Part shown: piece by piece, positions 12,766 to 25,630 of the stretch
Numbering within the stretch: position 1 is the first letter of the stretch
Layout of the letters: each line of letters starts with the position of its first letter
Assembly (NCBI GenBank): GCA_013396915.1
Contig: VWZL01006771.1
Coordinates: 310,001 to 374,000 of the forward strand
Reading direction: 5' to 3'
From: Stercorarius parasiticus
Taxonomy: Eukaryota > Chordata > Aves > Charadriiformes > Stercorariidae
DNA: 64,000 nt
The notes under the pieces: generated by a model
Told to the model about the DNA's origin: nothing
Database searches by the model: none
Seen by the model: the letters and a program-made list of their open reading frames with translations, nothing else
Translations under genes and position numbers: made by a program

Positions 12766-14757
12766 TTGTCTGCATCCCGGCTACTTTCTCAAATCCCTCT
12801 TTTTTAAGAAGTAACACCAAAATAATCCACTGATTGACAGCTACCAAAGAGAGTGATGATGCACCAGCCAAGACACGTTGTATTTTTAAATTCTTATTAG
12901 TTTAGTTGACTCCCATGATGTACTTATAAGACAACCGTCCTGCTTTGGCTGACTCTTTGTCTGGTCATGCAATTAGAAAAATGAGTTCGATTCTGGGCGC
13001 GTAACACTGACAGGAGGGAGCGAGGAGCAGGAGAGCGTTTCAGGGAAAAGAACACAAATGATTAAGCACTGGGATGATTGATTTATGGTGAAAGATGAAA
13101 AGAACTGAATATGTATAGCTAAAGGTAGACATGCTGAGGGCCTATGAGTAAGTGGAGGGTGTAAGCACCAGGGAAGAGAGGAGGCAGTTGCAGTGGTTTA
13201 TGAAAGAAAATCTGGAGAAAAGGATATGCTGGTGTCTATCAGGAAAAATTCAAGAGGGAAACTCTGAGGGATTGACCTCTAGGGGAGGCTGCAAAACTAT
13301 TGCACCAATATATTTTGGGACAGTAACACTCTCAGAGAATATTTCTAATCTTTGGTGTGGACTTGTTTGAAAGCTTGACCAAAGGGGCTTCCTAGTTGTG
13401 AAGAAAGGAAGAAGAAAACAAAGCACCTTTCCTATAATTCAAAATAAACTCAAAATCTGCTACTGTGAAAAAGCTGTGGTTGAAAGATGTCACGGGTTAA
13501 TGCCATCTCCATTGCTCTTGCAGAAGCTTTCATAATTCCATTTCTATAAAAATGCTTTCTTGTGGATACCTGAGGTAAAGCAGGGCTGAGAAGTCTCAAG
13601 CTTAAACTGTCTGAAAATAGCTTTTGGCTAAGAGAGGTGTGCAGCTTTCTTCTGGAAATAAATTCTTCCCATTTACCATCTTGTTAACATTTGAAAATCA
13701 AAGTACAGAATCCATCCAAAATACATTTTTGTTGTTCAGTATGTGATATATGAGAAAGGATGAAGAGCTGGTACATGTGATCAGCTGCTCGCCTGTTGAG
13801 CTCTGGAGGGCCTCCCCTTTTCCTTTATTAAAACAAAATAATCCAGGAAATGAATAACTCTGTAAACAGATTTCAGTGCTACATACTTTCGTATGCCACA
13901 AGGTATTGGACTCAGAATTAAGGTTAAAAATGAACTTACCTGTGCCCAGAATGAATAGCCAAAAAGGGTATATTCATTATAAAATACGATAACATATTGT
14001 CTCTGAACTAATATTTTTTCTGTATCTTTAGGTACACAGGAATAGCAACTTGTGGTTGTTTCCCAGATTAAGGGTGAATAGAGCCAGGGAATGTCCTTTG
14101 TACAATAGTTACCTAGTAAAACTCTACTTCAACTACAAACTATGGGTGACATATGTAACACAGTAGTGAGTGAAACATTTCTGGGAAAGCTATTTACCCA
14201 ATTGCACAGAGAGAAGAAAACTTATCATGTGAAAACATCTTGCTTTGATACGCTAGAACATGAGGACAATGAAATTAATTCAAATATGGGAGGAGGCAAG
14301 GTGGGGCTAACAAGTGATACAGAAGTTAATCTGTGGTTCTACAAAAAGAAAAAAACCCCACACAACAGCACAATGGAAAAATAGATTCAGTGCCATGCAT
14401 GACGGAGGCAAACCTTTGCTTGTCTATTGCTTAACTTTAATGTTCTTTTAAGGTCATTTTTGTATTTAATAATAACAGAGGAGATAAGCAGCACCTACAG
14501 CTGCAAGCACCACACTCTTCTGCTGTACTCGGAGCTGGCTGGGCACGAGCAGGCACCAACCTGGGAGCCATGTACATGTGCGGGCAGCAAAGCACCCACT
14601 GCACCAGGACTGTCAAATCCCAGCCGAGGAGGCACAGATGGATTGCCCAGAGCCAATTTGCACCTTACCTCTGCTTTTGACTTCCTCTAAAGTGACCCTT
14701 CAAAGGTATTGAGGGAATAGCACTAGGCATGAACGTGCAATGTGCTACGGAGAACTT

Positions 14758-14870
14758 TATGTCTCCAGCCCTCAGTTTCTCCAGTTGTAAAAGGAAAATG
14801 TTGCCCCTGTTGCACAAGCATCTTGTGAGGTTTTTTAACTGGTATTTTGGAAGCTGTCAGAAGCCAGAGT
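14758..14870 (+). mobile_element. Ancient MIR-type SINE fragment
   Basis: The sequence CCCTCAGTTTCTCCAGTTGT, then AAAAGGAAAATGTTGCCCCT, then CTTGTGAGGTTTTTTAACTG follows the MIR order: the CORE (CCTCAGTTTCCTCATCTGTAA), the variable segment, then TTGTGAGGATTAAAT. The tRNA-like head and the terminal tail are not recognisable. Confidence 0.55.
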
Positions 14871-17800
14871 GGAGGAAACCTTTCCCAGAGCTGCACGATA
14901 TCTTTAGCTAAACGTTATAATACATGTTCTCTATGCAGTCTGAGTAACAGCATTGCAACCACATCTATTTCTGCTTGGAATGAAAGTTGGCAGGAAAAAG
15001 TTGAGAAGCTTATTTACAAAAATGCTCATGGTAACTGGGTGAGTTGTTCTTCATTCTCATTTTCTCTGTAAGGCCGAAATTCTATTCTCTAAGAAATGAA
15101 TTCAGAATGACATCACATGCTGGCAGGGAAACTTGTCGGCCTCCCTTCCCACTCTGCACTGGCAGTGGAACTGACACATCTGTTGGTGTTTTGGGCGAAA
15201 CATTTGTCATCCCAGTTATTTGCACAATACAAATGCGTGTTAGCTATGATTTTGGTTTGTGTCTAACAAACAAGCGTACAATTTGGGGTCTGCCGCCGGT
15301 ATGTAGGATTATGTCAGAGAAAGAAATGGCAAAACTGGATGATTCTCCTTTGTAACAAGAGCACAGTCACGGGGAGAGAAGTAAAGAGGCGTGACAGGTG
15401 CAAAAGCCAGCAGTGATGGGACATAGATGTGTTTAACTACGCAGCAGTCTCTACCTGACAAGGACTACAGTCTTTTCCCAAGAGTTAAAGACAGTCTTTT
15501 TGTGTCAAGAAGACAATACTGGAAAACACATGATAGGACACATAAGATATGGACAGCTGCCAGGCCTCTGAACAGCTGTGTGGTGTATAAGAATTACTGC
15601 AGCTGTATTTAAACGAGAAATTAAATCTTTCTTTTTTCTTTTTTTTTTTTTTTATTTAATGTGTTCAGGCTTTTTACTTATCCAAAAGGAAACATTAGCA
15701 ATTATGAAATGTTTATTTCCCCACAAGACATGCTGGTTTTGTTTCTGCTGTCTGCGAGCTCTGATGTTCAGGAGACATCACTGCTCATCCTTATGACTGT
15801 GTATGTAGAGCAGGGGGGATATTTCCTTTACGTGCATTGGTTAGTGGGAGCAAGGTATTCAAACTGAGCTTTACACCACTTTAGGAGCAACTTGAAAAGG
15901 AATAAGGAAACAAGTCTCTCACGGTGTTTTGGAAACACTGGGAAAGAATCCGATACCAGTGTGTGTTCAGGATCCTTATGAGGCCAAGAACTTTGAGGCA
16001 GGTTCCCACCACATGACTGATGCTACAAGCTTGGTGGGCGTGCAGGAAGTGGAGTACTTCTTCCCCAGCTTTGGAGATGCTTCCTTCATGCTTGTGAAAA
16101 TAATTTGCTCAGATGAGACGAACTGATCACAGCAGAGTTGGGCCAGATGTAGGTTTGCCTGTTTTCCAACCTCACCTATTCCTTTTCGATTTTTGTAAAA
16201 AAAAAAATATTAAGAAGCACCTGAAGTCAGGAGGAAATATCATCTGTAAATTTCTCTCCCTTTCTCTATAATTCCATGTAGGTGGAACAGAAAAATGGGG
16301 AATGTGTATGTGATTCGTTTCTAGAGAAGAAGACAGAACAGCCCCATGAATTACATAAATTACTGGCAATATTAAATTCCTCAAGGGACACCATGTCTTG
16401 TTGTGGTATGTTTGACTGCTCACTAAGGCCAGCCAATGAATGGGTTGTTAGATGTCTTCCATGGTGTGGACATAGAGTTGCTGGTTCCCGTGCAAGCTGT
16501 CAGCTTTATTACTGCTGGAGCTAAACAAGATAGTGGTAGGCACCTGTGGTTTTGGAGTGAAAATTCTTGGGTTCTCCCTACAAAGCCACATCTACGGTGT
16601 GTGGTTTGGCTGGCAACTGTGGATTCTGATTTGTATGCAACCCTGTGGACACTTCTAATTTAATGTTTGTATGAAAGACTAACTCTGTGGCCACTTTTAA
16701 TTAAAGGAGATTTCCGGTAAAGTTAGTCAACAATTTTTGTTACTGGAGGGAAAGTACAGAGCCATGTTAAAAAATTGTGAAAATAAATGGTGTAACATTT
16801 GGTAACAGTTGTGAAAATGTGTGAAATTTCATATGGTGTTTTATTGTGAGAACTAAATCCAGAAATTTTCATTTGATATGAGTTCTCAAACTTTCTTTTT
16901 CTGTCTTTCATTACTCTCCTGGTTATTAGGGTTAGATCCACTGGAAGGGAGAGGAAGGGGGTTAGAGACATTAAAGCCCTAGGCTTGCACGGCAGCACTG
17001 TCATTTTCAGGTCTCCCCTTGAATCCACATAAAGTTTTGGTGCCATAACATCCATGGTGAGGAGATCCCAAGTTCACTACTTGCTGCAGAGAGAACCCCT
17101 TTTGTTTACTTGTTTTGAACACAGGACCTACTAGCTTTCAGGAGAGATGTCATACTTTGGCGCTGGTGCATTTTCCTGCCTGAAATCCTAAACACTTCTT
17201 TTGATGAAGGCTGGTCAACAGGTGACTAAACCTGAAGTTAGTCTTTGGGTTCACAATTAATCATCTAAAAGTTTTCACAGTCTAAACAAAAAAACCCTCT
17301 CTCACTTTGGTCAGCTGTAAGTCAGAGACAGGGCAGAAGCAAAAGGGAATATTTACTCTGGAGTGGCACTTGGCTTTTTAGATTAAAAACGCTGAAAATT
17401 TTAATAGTGCCTGTGAATAATGCCTAGTGAGTCAGGAAGAATGGCAAAAAATCTTGGATATTTACATGAATAGAAAACCTATAAAAGATTAAATTTCAAT
17501 AAAGAAAATAATTTTCTTTTGATAATTTCAAAGTTCTTTGTTATGGCTCTAATCACTTCTCTTTTTTCCTACTGTAATTAGCTGATCTTAAGGACTTGCA
17601 AACAAGTTGCCACAAGTGTTAGGCTACTTAGTAATAACTGTGCACCTTCTTACCCATCAGTAAATGTAAGATCATTTACTTCCAAGAGGGGGAATTCAGA
17701 AGAGGGATAGGCAACCTCAAATTACCACACATTTATAACCATGTAAAAGTCTCCCCACAGGCACTTACCACAGATGAGCTAAATTACTGCAAATTCAGAC

Positions 17801-19183
17801 TCTAGCTTACATCATATTAACCGCATTAAATGCCTATCTTTACATTTTAAAACAAAACATAATTTCTACCCAGAAGACATCCAATTCTCACATAGTTATG
17901 TTAAATTTCATTGTTTAGACAGCTGGAAACAAATAAAACACCAATTTTAGTGAACTTAAGAAATTTGTTGATTCCACTCCTTTTCTGAAGAAAGTTTCAG
18001 CTTCAATCACTCCTTAAATTCCTACTGCCAGATTTATTTATTTTTTTTCCCCAAGTGATTCTTTACCATGTCAAGGTGAAATCTTTTTTTCCTGTTCAAG
18101 TCAAGAAGAATATCCCTTGATTTCCATCAGGAATTCCTGCCAGCTCCTGAATATGTAGAAGCCATCAATATTTTCTCATTCTTCCTAGAAAAACTCATGC
18201 TGCAGATTTTTAAGTGGGGGTTTTTTTGTGTCTCTAAGGTGTGTGGAATTTAGAAACCTTCACTGAAAAGTCTGCAAGAAATCAGCTTACTAAAAAATCA
18301 GCATAAACTCAGGAATCTGAAGAAAGAGCAGAATTCTGATTATATATGAAAAAGGACTGGCAAGACTTGGACCCCATAAGGCATCTAAGAAGGTTCAGCA
18401 CTCTTTATACCAAAGAAATCTAAAACTGGACAAAACTCAAGAGTTTCCTGTATCGTTACTGAACCAGATGCTGTTAGAAGATCAGCCACATTCATTTTCT
18501 GGTGCGCTCCCCTCCAGAATGAGCAAATGAAAAGGTAAAGTGGAGACCAAACCCCACAGCTCAGGAATTAGGGCTGCACGCTATGCCATTTTCGTTCTGT
18601 AAGCCATGTTATCTGCATCTGAATCTTTTAATGTCTTCCTAGCCATGACCGTAGCTTCTGACTGTAAATCCATCCCTTGCTTGGCGAGTTCCTGAGGGAC
18701 ACTCTCTGCTGGGAGTCGCAGCTGCTCCACCAGCGCGACTAAGGCAGTTCACATCTTAAACTGTTAAGTTTGTGTGTTTCACAGTCCACCTCTAAAATGG
18801 GGTTTGCATTGCTCACCTAGAACGTGGTAGTCTTTACCAGCAGGTAACCTGTCATCCTTATTCAAATTACTGGACAGCAGACTGGTCAGGTACTGCTTGG
18901 TTGTTGTTGTTGACTTGATGGAAAGTAGGTCTGCACTTCATTCTTCACTAAATTGCTCCCCCATATGCCTAGATGACTGTGAATTGATTACTTTTATCCC
19001 CTCAGTTAAATGCATTTTTGGTCAGTATTTTCCAGGCTGTTGCATTTGGGAAGTCTTCAATTCTAGTGTCCACATCCAGTGTTTATTGTGTGAGTCATCT
19101 CCAAAGTTTTTTTTCTACTATGTGTTTTTCCACTCCCAGGAGAGACAATGTGTTGAGTTTTTTTAAACAGGAGACACTTACGG
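14871..19183. other. No recognisable gene (4.3 kb)
   Basis: Unique sequence, becoming notably AT-rich at 17.4-18.3 kb. Open frames reach about 110 codons and show no recognisable domain. The only repeats are the poly(T) at 15.63 kb and a short A run at 16.2 kb. Confidence 0.7.
15627..15658. repeat. Poly(T) tract
   Basis: A CTTT/CTTTTTT lead-in followed by a pure run of 15 T. It could be the reversed poly(A) of an old retrocopy, but nothing gene-like follows on its right. Confidence 0.85.
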
Positions 19184-19262
19184 TAGAGCCATTCAGGCTG
19201 GGAAGGACGAGGGGAGTTCTCTGCTCCAACCCCCCGCTCAGAGCCAAGTGAGCACAGCCTTC
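19184..19262 (-). mobile_element. Short CR1 3' end fragment
   Basis: The block CATTCAGGCTGGGAAGGAC followed by CTCTGCTCCAACCCCCCGCT and CAGAGCC matches the reverse complement of the conserved CR1 3' UTR (ATTCAGGTTGGAAAGGACC...GTCCAACCCCCTGCTCAGAGC). Only about 80 bp can be recognised and the terminal ATTCTRTG unit is lost. A chance match is unlikely because two separated blocks occur in the right order and spacing. Confidence 0.6.
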
Positions 19263-22200
19263 AGACCTCCACAAAACTGTATGAAATCAGAGACTTATAG
19301 TGAAAGTTATAAAATTCAGGAAACTTTGGGGATTTACTAGCATCTCCATATAGTTATTTCCTGGCTAATGGCATTTTAAAAATAATACAGGCTCATGAAT
19401 CACAGATAATCTACCTGTGTACTTGCCAATCCATTTGTTACTTTGATTCACTTTAATAACACCCATTTTTGCTCCAGTTTTTGTATTTTACTATTCACCT
19501 GCTGTCTCCCTCATACAGGGAAAGAAAGAAATGAATTAAGTAGAATCAGTCTGTGCAATCAGAGCTGAAGCCTCCCGAGCTGAAAAATGACTCACATTTA
19601 TCTGCTGGCATCTCTCCTCACAAATCTCCTGCAGCAACATCTCTCAAAGTCTCTACTAATTGAGCCATTTTCTGAATGCTAGCAGCGAATGGGAGCTAGT
19701 GAGACAGAGACCAACCAGCATATGAAATTTGTCATTAGTGGGAATGGCAGTTTTCCTAGAAGATTTTTGACGAAGGTGTATTGAAAGTGCAGTTGAAGAA
19801 GTGTAATTTACTGCAAGTCTGCGTTAAGCACTGACCTTCATGCTACTCAGTAGTAAGCCAAGAAGCAAAGATGTTAAAATACAATGGAGGGCTTAAATAG
19901 AAGTGACTGTAATTAAAAAATATATACTGGATTTGGGAAATGCCTGGGTACGGTTTTAATACAAACATTACTGTGCTGCTGATATTAAGATTTAAATCCC
20001 TCAGACAGAAATCACAGACACACACACATATGGTCTAATTCTCTAGACAGCAAAAATGACATGCTTCTGCTCTTCTTCTCCTGCATTATGTATCCAGCTG
20101 CATTGTCTTCCTTATTTCATTTTTGTAAATACTTGAATTCCATAGCCCCATTTTTTTACACTATATTAGTATGGAGCAGCAGGTGCTCATCAAAAAGTCT
20201 TTGTGTCACTCAGAGCATCCATGACACTAAAAACTCATGAAGGATCAATGCATGTATTGTCACTTGTGGGCAGAGCATCCCTCCCTGCCCCAACGGCTAA
20301 AAGGACTCCAATAATGGCAAACGGCAGTCAGTATCACTTCTGCTAGCAGAAAAATTGCAGTACTGTAAGGAGTGCGAAAATCAAGTTGTACTGAAGAAGA
20401 ATATAAAAGTCATTCTGCTGGGCTAAAGAAAACATCTGTGTTTTGCCCAGGGCTGTGCTTGGTATCAGTAGCTGGTTGTAGGTGCCTGCAGAAAGCGAGC
20501 GAGAAGAGCCGTGCCTTTTCCTGAGCCATACCTTCGTAGCTCTGCTAATCCGCAGTTTAGAGACTTCCTGAGACAGAGGTTTTCTCTGTTTCTTGGTTAA
20601 TTGCCTTTTTTTAGCTACTTTGTACATTTTGCATGCAGAAAATCCTGCAGCGGTGTGTTCCACAGTGCAACAATTCACTGAGTGAAAAAATCCTTCGTTT
20701 TATTTGTTTTGAATCTTCTGATTACTGACTGCTGCATGTGTCCATTAATTCCTGTTTTACCAGTAAAGAGGAATAATCATTCTGATTTATTTTTCCCATG
20801 CAAGATTTAGAAAGCTGTGTAAACCTTTATTTTGCTTTTCTTCTTAGTGTTGGCGGAAAAGCTCTTAGTCAAGCTTACTGGCATGAGTTTTCTGGACAAA
20901 TATGTTTATACACATTCTGACAAGAATAATTTTTTTCTTCACTTATGCCATTATAACTTAGAGGAGGGTAACAAACTTATGGAGGTAATATCAGAGGAGA
21001 AAGCAGCCAGAGTTTACCTATACTCTCAGCAGCTTTCTGTGCTTCTCTGATCCATATCTCTGATCGTGCTGCAGTTTATCCCACAGAAGCTGCAAGGGAT
21101 ATTTTCCACATCACCTGTAACACTGAAGGAAAAAGTCCTGACTTGGTTTCAGACATACTCCACCTTTCTTTTTATGACTATATGTATATATTCACACAGC
21201 TACACCCCCCCTAAACTGAAAAACAGTAGAATTTTTTTCCTCTTTCATCACAGCTTTGACTGTGATGCGTTCATTTGGAGTCCTTGGGTTTCAGTTTTGC
21301 AACTGAATCTTTTAGTGGAGCTGATCTTGGATTCTGCAAGTGGGTGGATTTTGGATCAATGTGAATAGGACTGGATCCATGTGTTTGTGCTGGCAGAGTC
21401 AGGATCATCTATCTGATACACAGCAGGAACTCTTCCTGATCTGTAAAAGCCTCCTCAGATGTTGCTCGCTGCGGTTTCCTCATGACTGGAGCCATCCCTT
21501 TCCCCATGCAACCTCCTGTGCAGGTGGAGGCTCACCACGGGGCAAAGCGATGTCGTGGTACCATGGGGGACAAGAGGAACTCAGCTGCAAGAAGGATAAA
21601 GTTAAAGCTCTGAAAAAGCTGTGGCATTTTTCCAGAAAGGTAGCAGTAAGGTTTGCAAGTTCAATGCTTTCTTCTTTCAAATCTGGTGGAAGTGATGGGG
21701 GTTTTTTTCATACAATTGCATTCCTTCATTATGTCTTCCTGTCCCAAGAGATTTGATATTTTATTTAGAGGTAAAGGAAAGAAAATTGTGACGACCTGAG
21801 TCCTCAGTTTCATTTGTAGTTTTGGTTTGATTATTTGCATCTCTCACTGATATATATAGATAACTAACAGTAGGGCTAGAAACCCATTACTGCATTGGTT
21901 GTCCCAACCCACAGCCCTCAGAGGAGTGTTCAAGCTGTCACCTGTTAGCTACATACAGAATATTTAGGTTGAATAGAAGTGTGGATCTCAGTTGCTCATC
22001 GTTGTCCACACGTCTTCCCACCAGCCAGGCACTTTGGGCTTTTTCCCCAGGTGGTTCTTCTCTTGAGGATTGCAAAAATGGACGCCTGTGATTGCCCCAT
22101 CTCCCACAAGCTCAACAGGTGGCCCAGGCTGCACTGGTGCCTCCATAACTTTGGACTTGGGTAGGGTCCAGGCTGCAGTTGAGTAATAGGTCTGTCTTGG

Positions 22201-23045
22201 CATGGCGATGGCAACTATCTAGATCTCTGGGGTTTTTTGAGGAACAGCTTTTCAAACTTATTAAATGGATGCATGGCATGAATACAGATTTGCTGCTTGG
22301 CAATTGGTTTTACCACAGAAGATATTTACTGTTGGTGCACAGCAGAGAAGCAGGACTTTCTGTTTTCCCATGTGCTGTGCAGAAAGCTTGGTGTCATATT
22401 TTGTCTGTTGAGAATGACATTCTGTGCTAATACATTACGGAATGGTCCATGTTCTGCCCTCATTCTCATTTCACTTAGGCGAAGACGTTATCAGCTGCAC
22501 TGATGGCTGGGTACTTTCTCTAGAGATCAAAACCAAGACTAACACGGGTTTTGTTATCCAGACTACATATATAACATGATTTTAAAGGGCTTGGAACATT
22601 TAAAAGAGGATAAATGAATTAAGGACTGTATTATTAGCCCACATTCAGTGAACTATACTTGTCAAAATTGGTTGAATATCCAAATTAAGTTGAAGCTAAT
22701 CCCTGCACGAGCCTATAAAAACCTGTTCCCAACAAGCCTTCATAATAAATTCTTTGTGCCAGGAAATATGAATTAAATTGTTTTAAAGCAATAATGTTTA
22801 GGTAAGTAAAAAAAAGTTTCCTACTGAGAGATATTTTATGAACAAAATTAAATATTATAAAACCATATTATTAAATTCTGTCAAAAAGGTATTAATCTTG
22901 TTACTCTGGCATTGGTACCTTAGTTCTCCATAATTATGGATTAAGACTTAAAACAAAAATATAGTGTGGAAGGTGTTTTTCAAAGTTCTTGAAAAAGAAA
23001 ATAAAACTTGAAAGTATAAACCTTTAGGCTCGCAATATGTCATTC
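19263..23045. other. No recognisable gene (3.8 kb)
   Basis: Unique sequence. A 138-codon plus-strand frame at 21340-21756 and a 111-codon minus-strand frame at 20343-20678 have no recognisable features. A short (CA)n run lies near 20020. The right end includes the AT-rich candidate element at 22.55 kb. Confidence 0.68.
22550..22880. other. Candidate conserved noncoding element (AT-rich unique)
   Basis: No repeat or coding signal is visible. The sequence is AT-rich but complex, with homeodomain-like TAAT cores, octamer-like words and CCAAATTAAGTTGAAGCTAA-type blocks, as often seen in conserved enhancers. This is an impression from composition only; conservation cannot be judged from one sequence. 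Confidence 0.22.
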
Positions 23046-23148
23046 TATTATTATTATTAACTTATTACGTGCTGACTTTATGATCAGCATTGTATAAAGC
23101 TCAGTATGAATACAGTCCCTGCACAAATGAGTTTTCAAACTGTGGAAT
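23046..23148 (-). mobile_element. Ancient L2/MIR-type 3' tail, reverse orientation
   Basis: An ATT-rich stretch (TATTATTATTATTAACTTAT) is followed by GCATTGTATAAAGCTCAGTA, TGAATACAGTCCCTGCACAA and ATGAGTTTTCAAACT. Read backwards, this is the AGAGCTTACAATCT, GGGCAGGGACTGT, TTTGTACAGTGC tail ending in an (ATT)n-type terminus. It is probably the oldest of the three tails of this type, judging by divergence. Confidence 0.52.
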
Positions 23149-24575
23149 CAACCCCAAAGAAGACACATTTGGTAATTTAAGGGACAGGGATATCTGTATC
23201 TGCTAAGGTTAAAGAAAAGTCCTCCATTAATTTCTGTAACCTGTATGTTGCTGCTCTATTACTCTTGACCCCATTGTGGGGAAAAAAAATCACTCTTTTT
23301 AAGTAGAGAGGGTGTGGGGAAGGAAAGTTCATTCATCCCAGAAAAAGGTGCAAGGAAGAGACACAGTTTTTGACGATCATAATATGGGTCTCAGAATACG
23401 CTAAGGACACGTCCAAAAACTGTGAGTAGTCTCATGTTTAGCTGCCCACAAGTTAGGTGGGCAGGTCGAAAATAACCATGTCCTCTAGTCAACAAAGATA
23501 GATAGCTTGTTCCACCCTTGAAAATGTTTCCAGGATAGGTGAATTGCCCTTTCATTGACTGTGTAATGAGCTTAGAGTTGCCCTTGGGAGGCTTTCCTCC
23601 CTTAAGGAACAAAAAGTATATTACACATAAGCAAAGGAGTCAGAGAAAGGATGGGGCCACACAAGATGAAGGTCCCAGTCTTCCCGGTTCCCCCTGGCAG
23701 TGGGTCACTCAGAGACCCAAAGTGGTGGTACCAATTTAAGCTGTTCCAGTTCCTTACATCAACACATGACTGGGCATCTAAGAACCACAGGGTTACTGCC
23801 ACATCTTTGACAGCCCGCAGTCTCCAATGCACACAAGAACTGCTGTAGCATGATGGAGAAAAAATTCCATGATTTCCATCAACTCCGATTTTATGAGAAG
23901 GAAGGAGAGCTATATTACACATTAAATTAAATAAATTGCTCTAGATAGAACCTAAGGTTTTAAGATATCTGCAGAGGATCTTTTTGCCAAGGTGAATTGT
24001 CCCTCATGATCGTACTTAATCCCTCCACTATAACTAGTAAAAGTGTTCTGTAGATTCACTACTTTCCCTAATTGGATTATCTCTGAATGAATGCAATAGG
24101 TAGATGTTCCTGTACTAGTACACGTGCATCATAACTCTTTCACTCTTCCCTGTAAGTCATTGTTATTGGATCATAACCCTGGTATTCAGTCAGCAATTTT
24201 TGCTATAATCCAGGTCATTTATTCATATTATTTGTTAGTAATATGGCAAGCTTGGGGTTTTATTACACTTTCTTTATACTCTGAAGCATTTGCAGGCAAC
24301 CGTTAAGCATGGGGCAATGCTCAGACACATTTTATGATGTCTGATATTTACTTTATGCTGGTAATCCACTAAGACATAAGCAAATTAAATTTAGCAAATG
24401 TGTAATGAACCGTATTTTTCAGGTTTTTTCCCTCCAGCTTTATAGAAGACTAACTTGGTTATAGAAACTGTCACCTCCAACTAATAGCTCTGTAATCAAT
24501 TCAAAATGGCAGCTCTCTAGTGGTAGCTGATTAGTCCGGGTAGAATGAGTTGGTTTAGTCTATTTCAGAGTATAT

Positions 24576-25630
24576 CATAGAATCATAGAACAGTTTGGGT
24601 TGGAAGGGACCTTTAAAGGTGATCTAGTCCATCCCCTCTCCCATGACCAGGGACACCTTCAACTAGATCAGGTTGCTCAGAGCCCCATCCAACCTGACCT
24701 TGAATGTTTCCAGGGATGAGGCATCTACCACCTCTCTGGGCAACCTGGGCCAGTGTCTCACCACCCTCAGTGTAAAAACTTTCTTCCTTATATCTAGTCT
24801 AAATCTACCCTCTTTTAGTTTAAAACCATTACCTCTTCTCCTATCACAACAGACCCTGCGAAAAAAATTTCTCCCCACCTTTTTATAAGCCCCCTTTTTA
24901 AAAATGGGAACAATGTTTCCCTTTTTCCAGTCAATGGGGACTTCATCTGACTGCCATGACTTTTCAAATATCATGGAGAGTGGCTTGGCAACTACATCAG
25001 CCAGTTCCCTCAGGACTTTGGGATGCATCTCGTCAGTTCCCGTAGAATTCTGTATATTCAGGTTCCTCAGGCGGTCACGAACCTGATCTTCTCTTACAGT
25101 GGGAGGGAATTTTCTCTCCCAGTCCCTGCCTTGCGGTCCGTCCACTTGAGAGGTGTGGGGAGAGACGTTGCAAGTGAAGACTGAGGCAAAAAAAATGTTG
25201 TGTATCTCAGCTTTCTCCTTGTCCATTTGCCAGTTTTGCTCATCAGGGGGGTACACTTTCTTTGACCTTCCTTTTCTGGATGGCATACTTGTAGAAGCTC
25301 TTCCTATTGTTCTTTGCATCCCTTGCCAAGTTCAGGTCCAGCTGCACCTTGGCCTTCCTGACCCCATCCCTACACAACCGGGCAGTGTCCCTGTACTCTT
25401 CCCAGGATACCTGTCCCTGCTTCTCCTGCCTGTGCTTCTCTTTCTTGCCCTTTAGTTTGACCAGGAGGTCTTGACTCAGCCACGCCGGTCTCTTGCCTTC
25501 CTTTCCTGGTTTCTTACAGCAGAGGACTGAGAGCTCTTGCACTCTGTAGAAAACATCCTTAAATATCTGCCAGCTCTGTTCTGCTTCCTTGTCCCTGAGG
25601 GCAGTTTCCCAGAGGAATATATGTCCACAA
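24576..25630 (-). mobile_element. CR1 LINE, 5'-truncated and internally deleted
   Basis: CR1 is the main non-LTR retrotransposon of birds; it copies itself by target-primed reverse transcription and inserts mostly 5'-truncated copies. Read on the plus strand, the element opens with the reverse complement of the CR1 3' end (two ATTCTATGA-like units at 24578-24594, then the GTTTGGGTTGGAAGGGACC block) and continues through the 3' UTR to about 24890. It then jumps straight into the amino-terminal part of the reverse transcriptase and the linker after the endonuclease, ending near 25630, where similarity to ORF2 stops. The central palm and thumb of the polymerase are missing, so the copy cannot be autonomous. 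The 3' part is well preserved, so this is probably one of the younger insertions here. I recognised the family by eye; the subfamily needs a library search. Confidence 0.93.
24890..25630 (-). pseudogene. CR1 ORF2 remnant (endonuclease-RT linker and RT amino end)
   Basis: Two overlapping minus-strand frames together cover the ORF2 segment between the endonuclease and the polymerase. The upstream frame (25243-25635) contains LWETALRDKEAEQSW, the typical CR1 linker, then a lysine/arginine-rich stretch ending in [10 protein letters not shown]. The second frame (from 25319) carries [29 protein letters not shown] and [20 protein letters not shown], the conserved start of the CR1 reverse transcriptase. 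The frames meet near a run of six G at 25246-25251, which suggests a homopolymer frameshift. After IFKKG the frame runs without a stop into translated 3' UTR, giving a 218-codon open frame with no catalytic core. It is a dead copy; no host function is implied. Confidence 0.88.
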
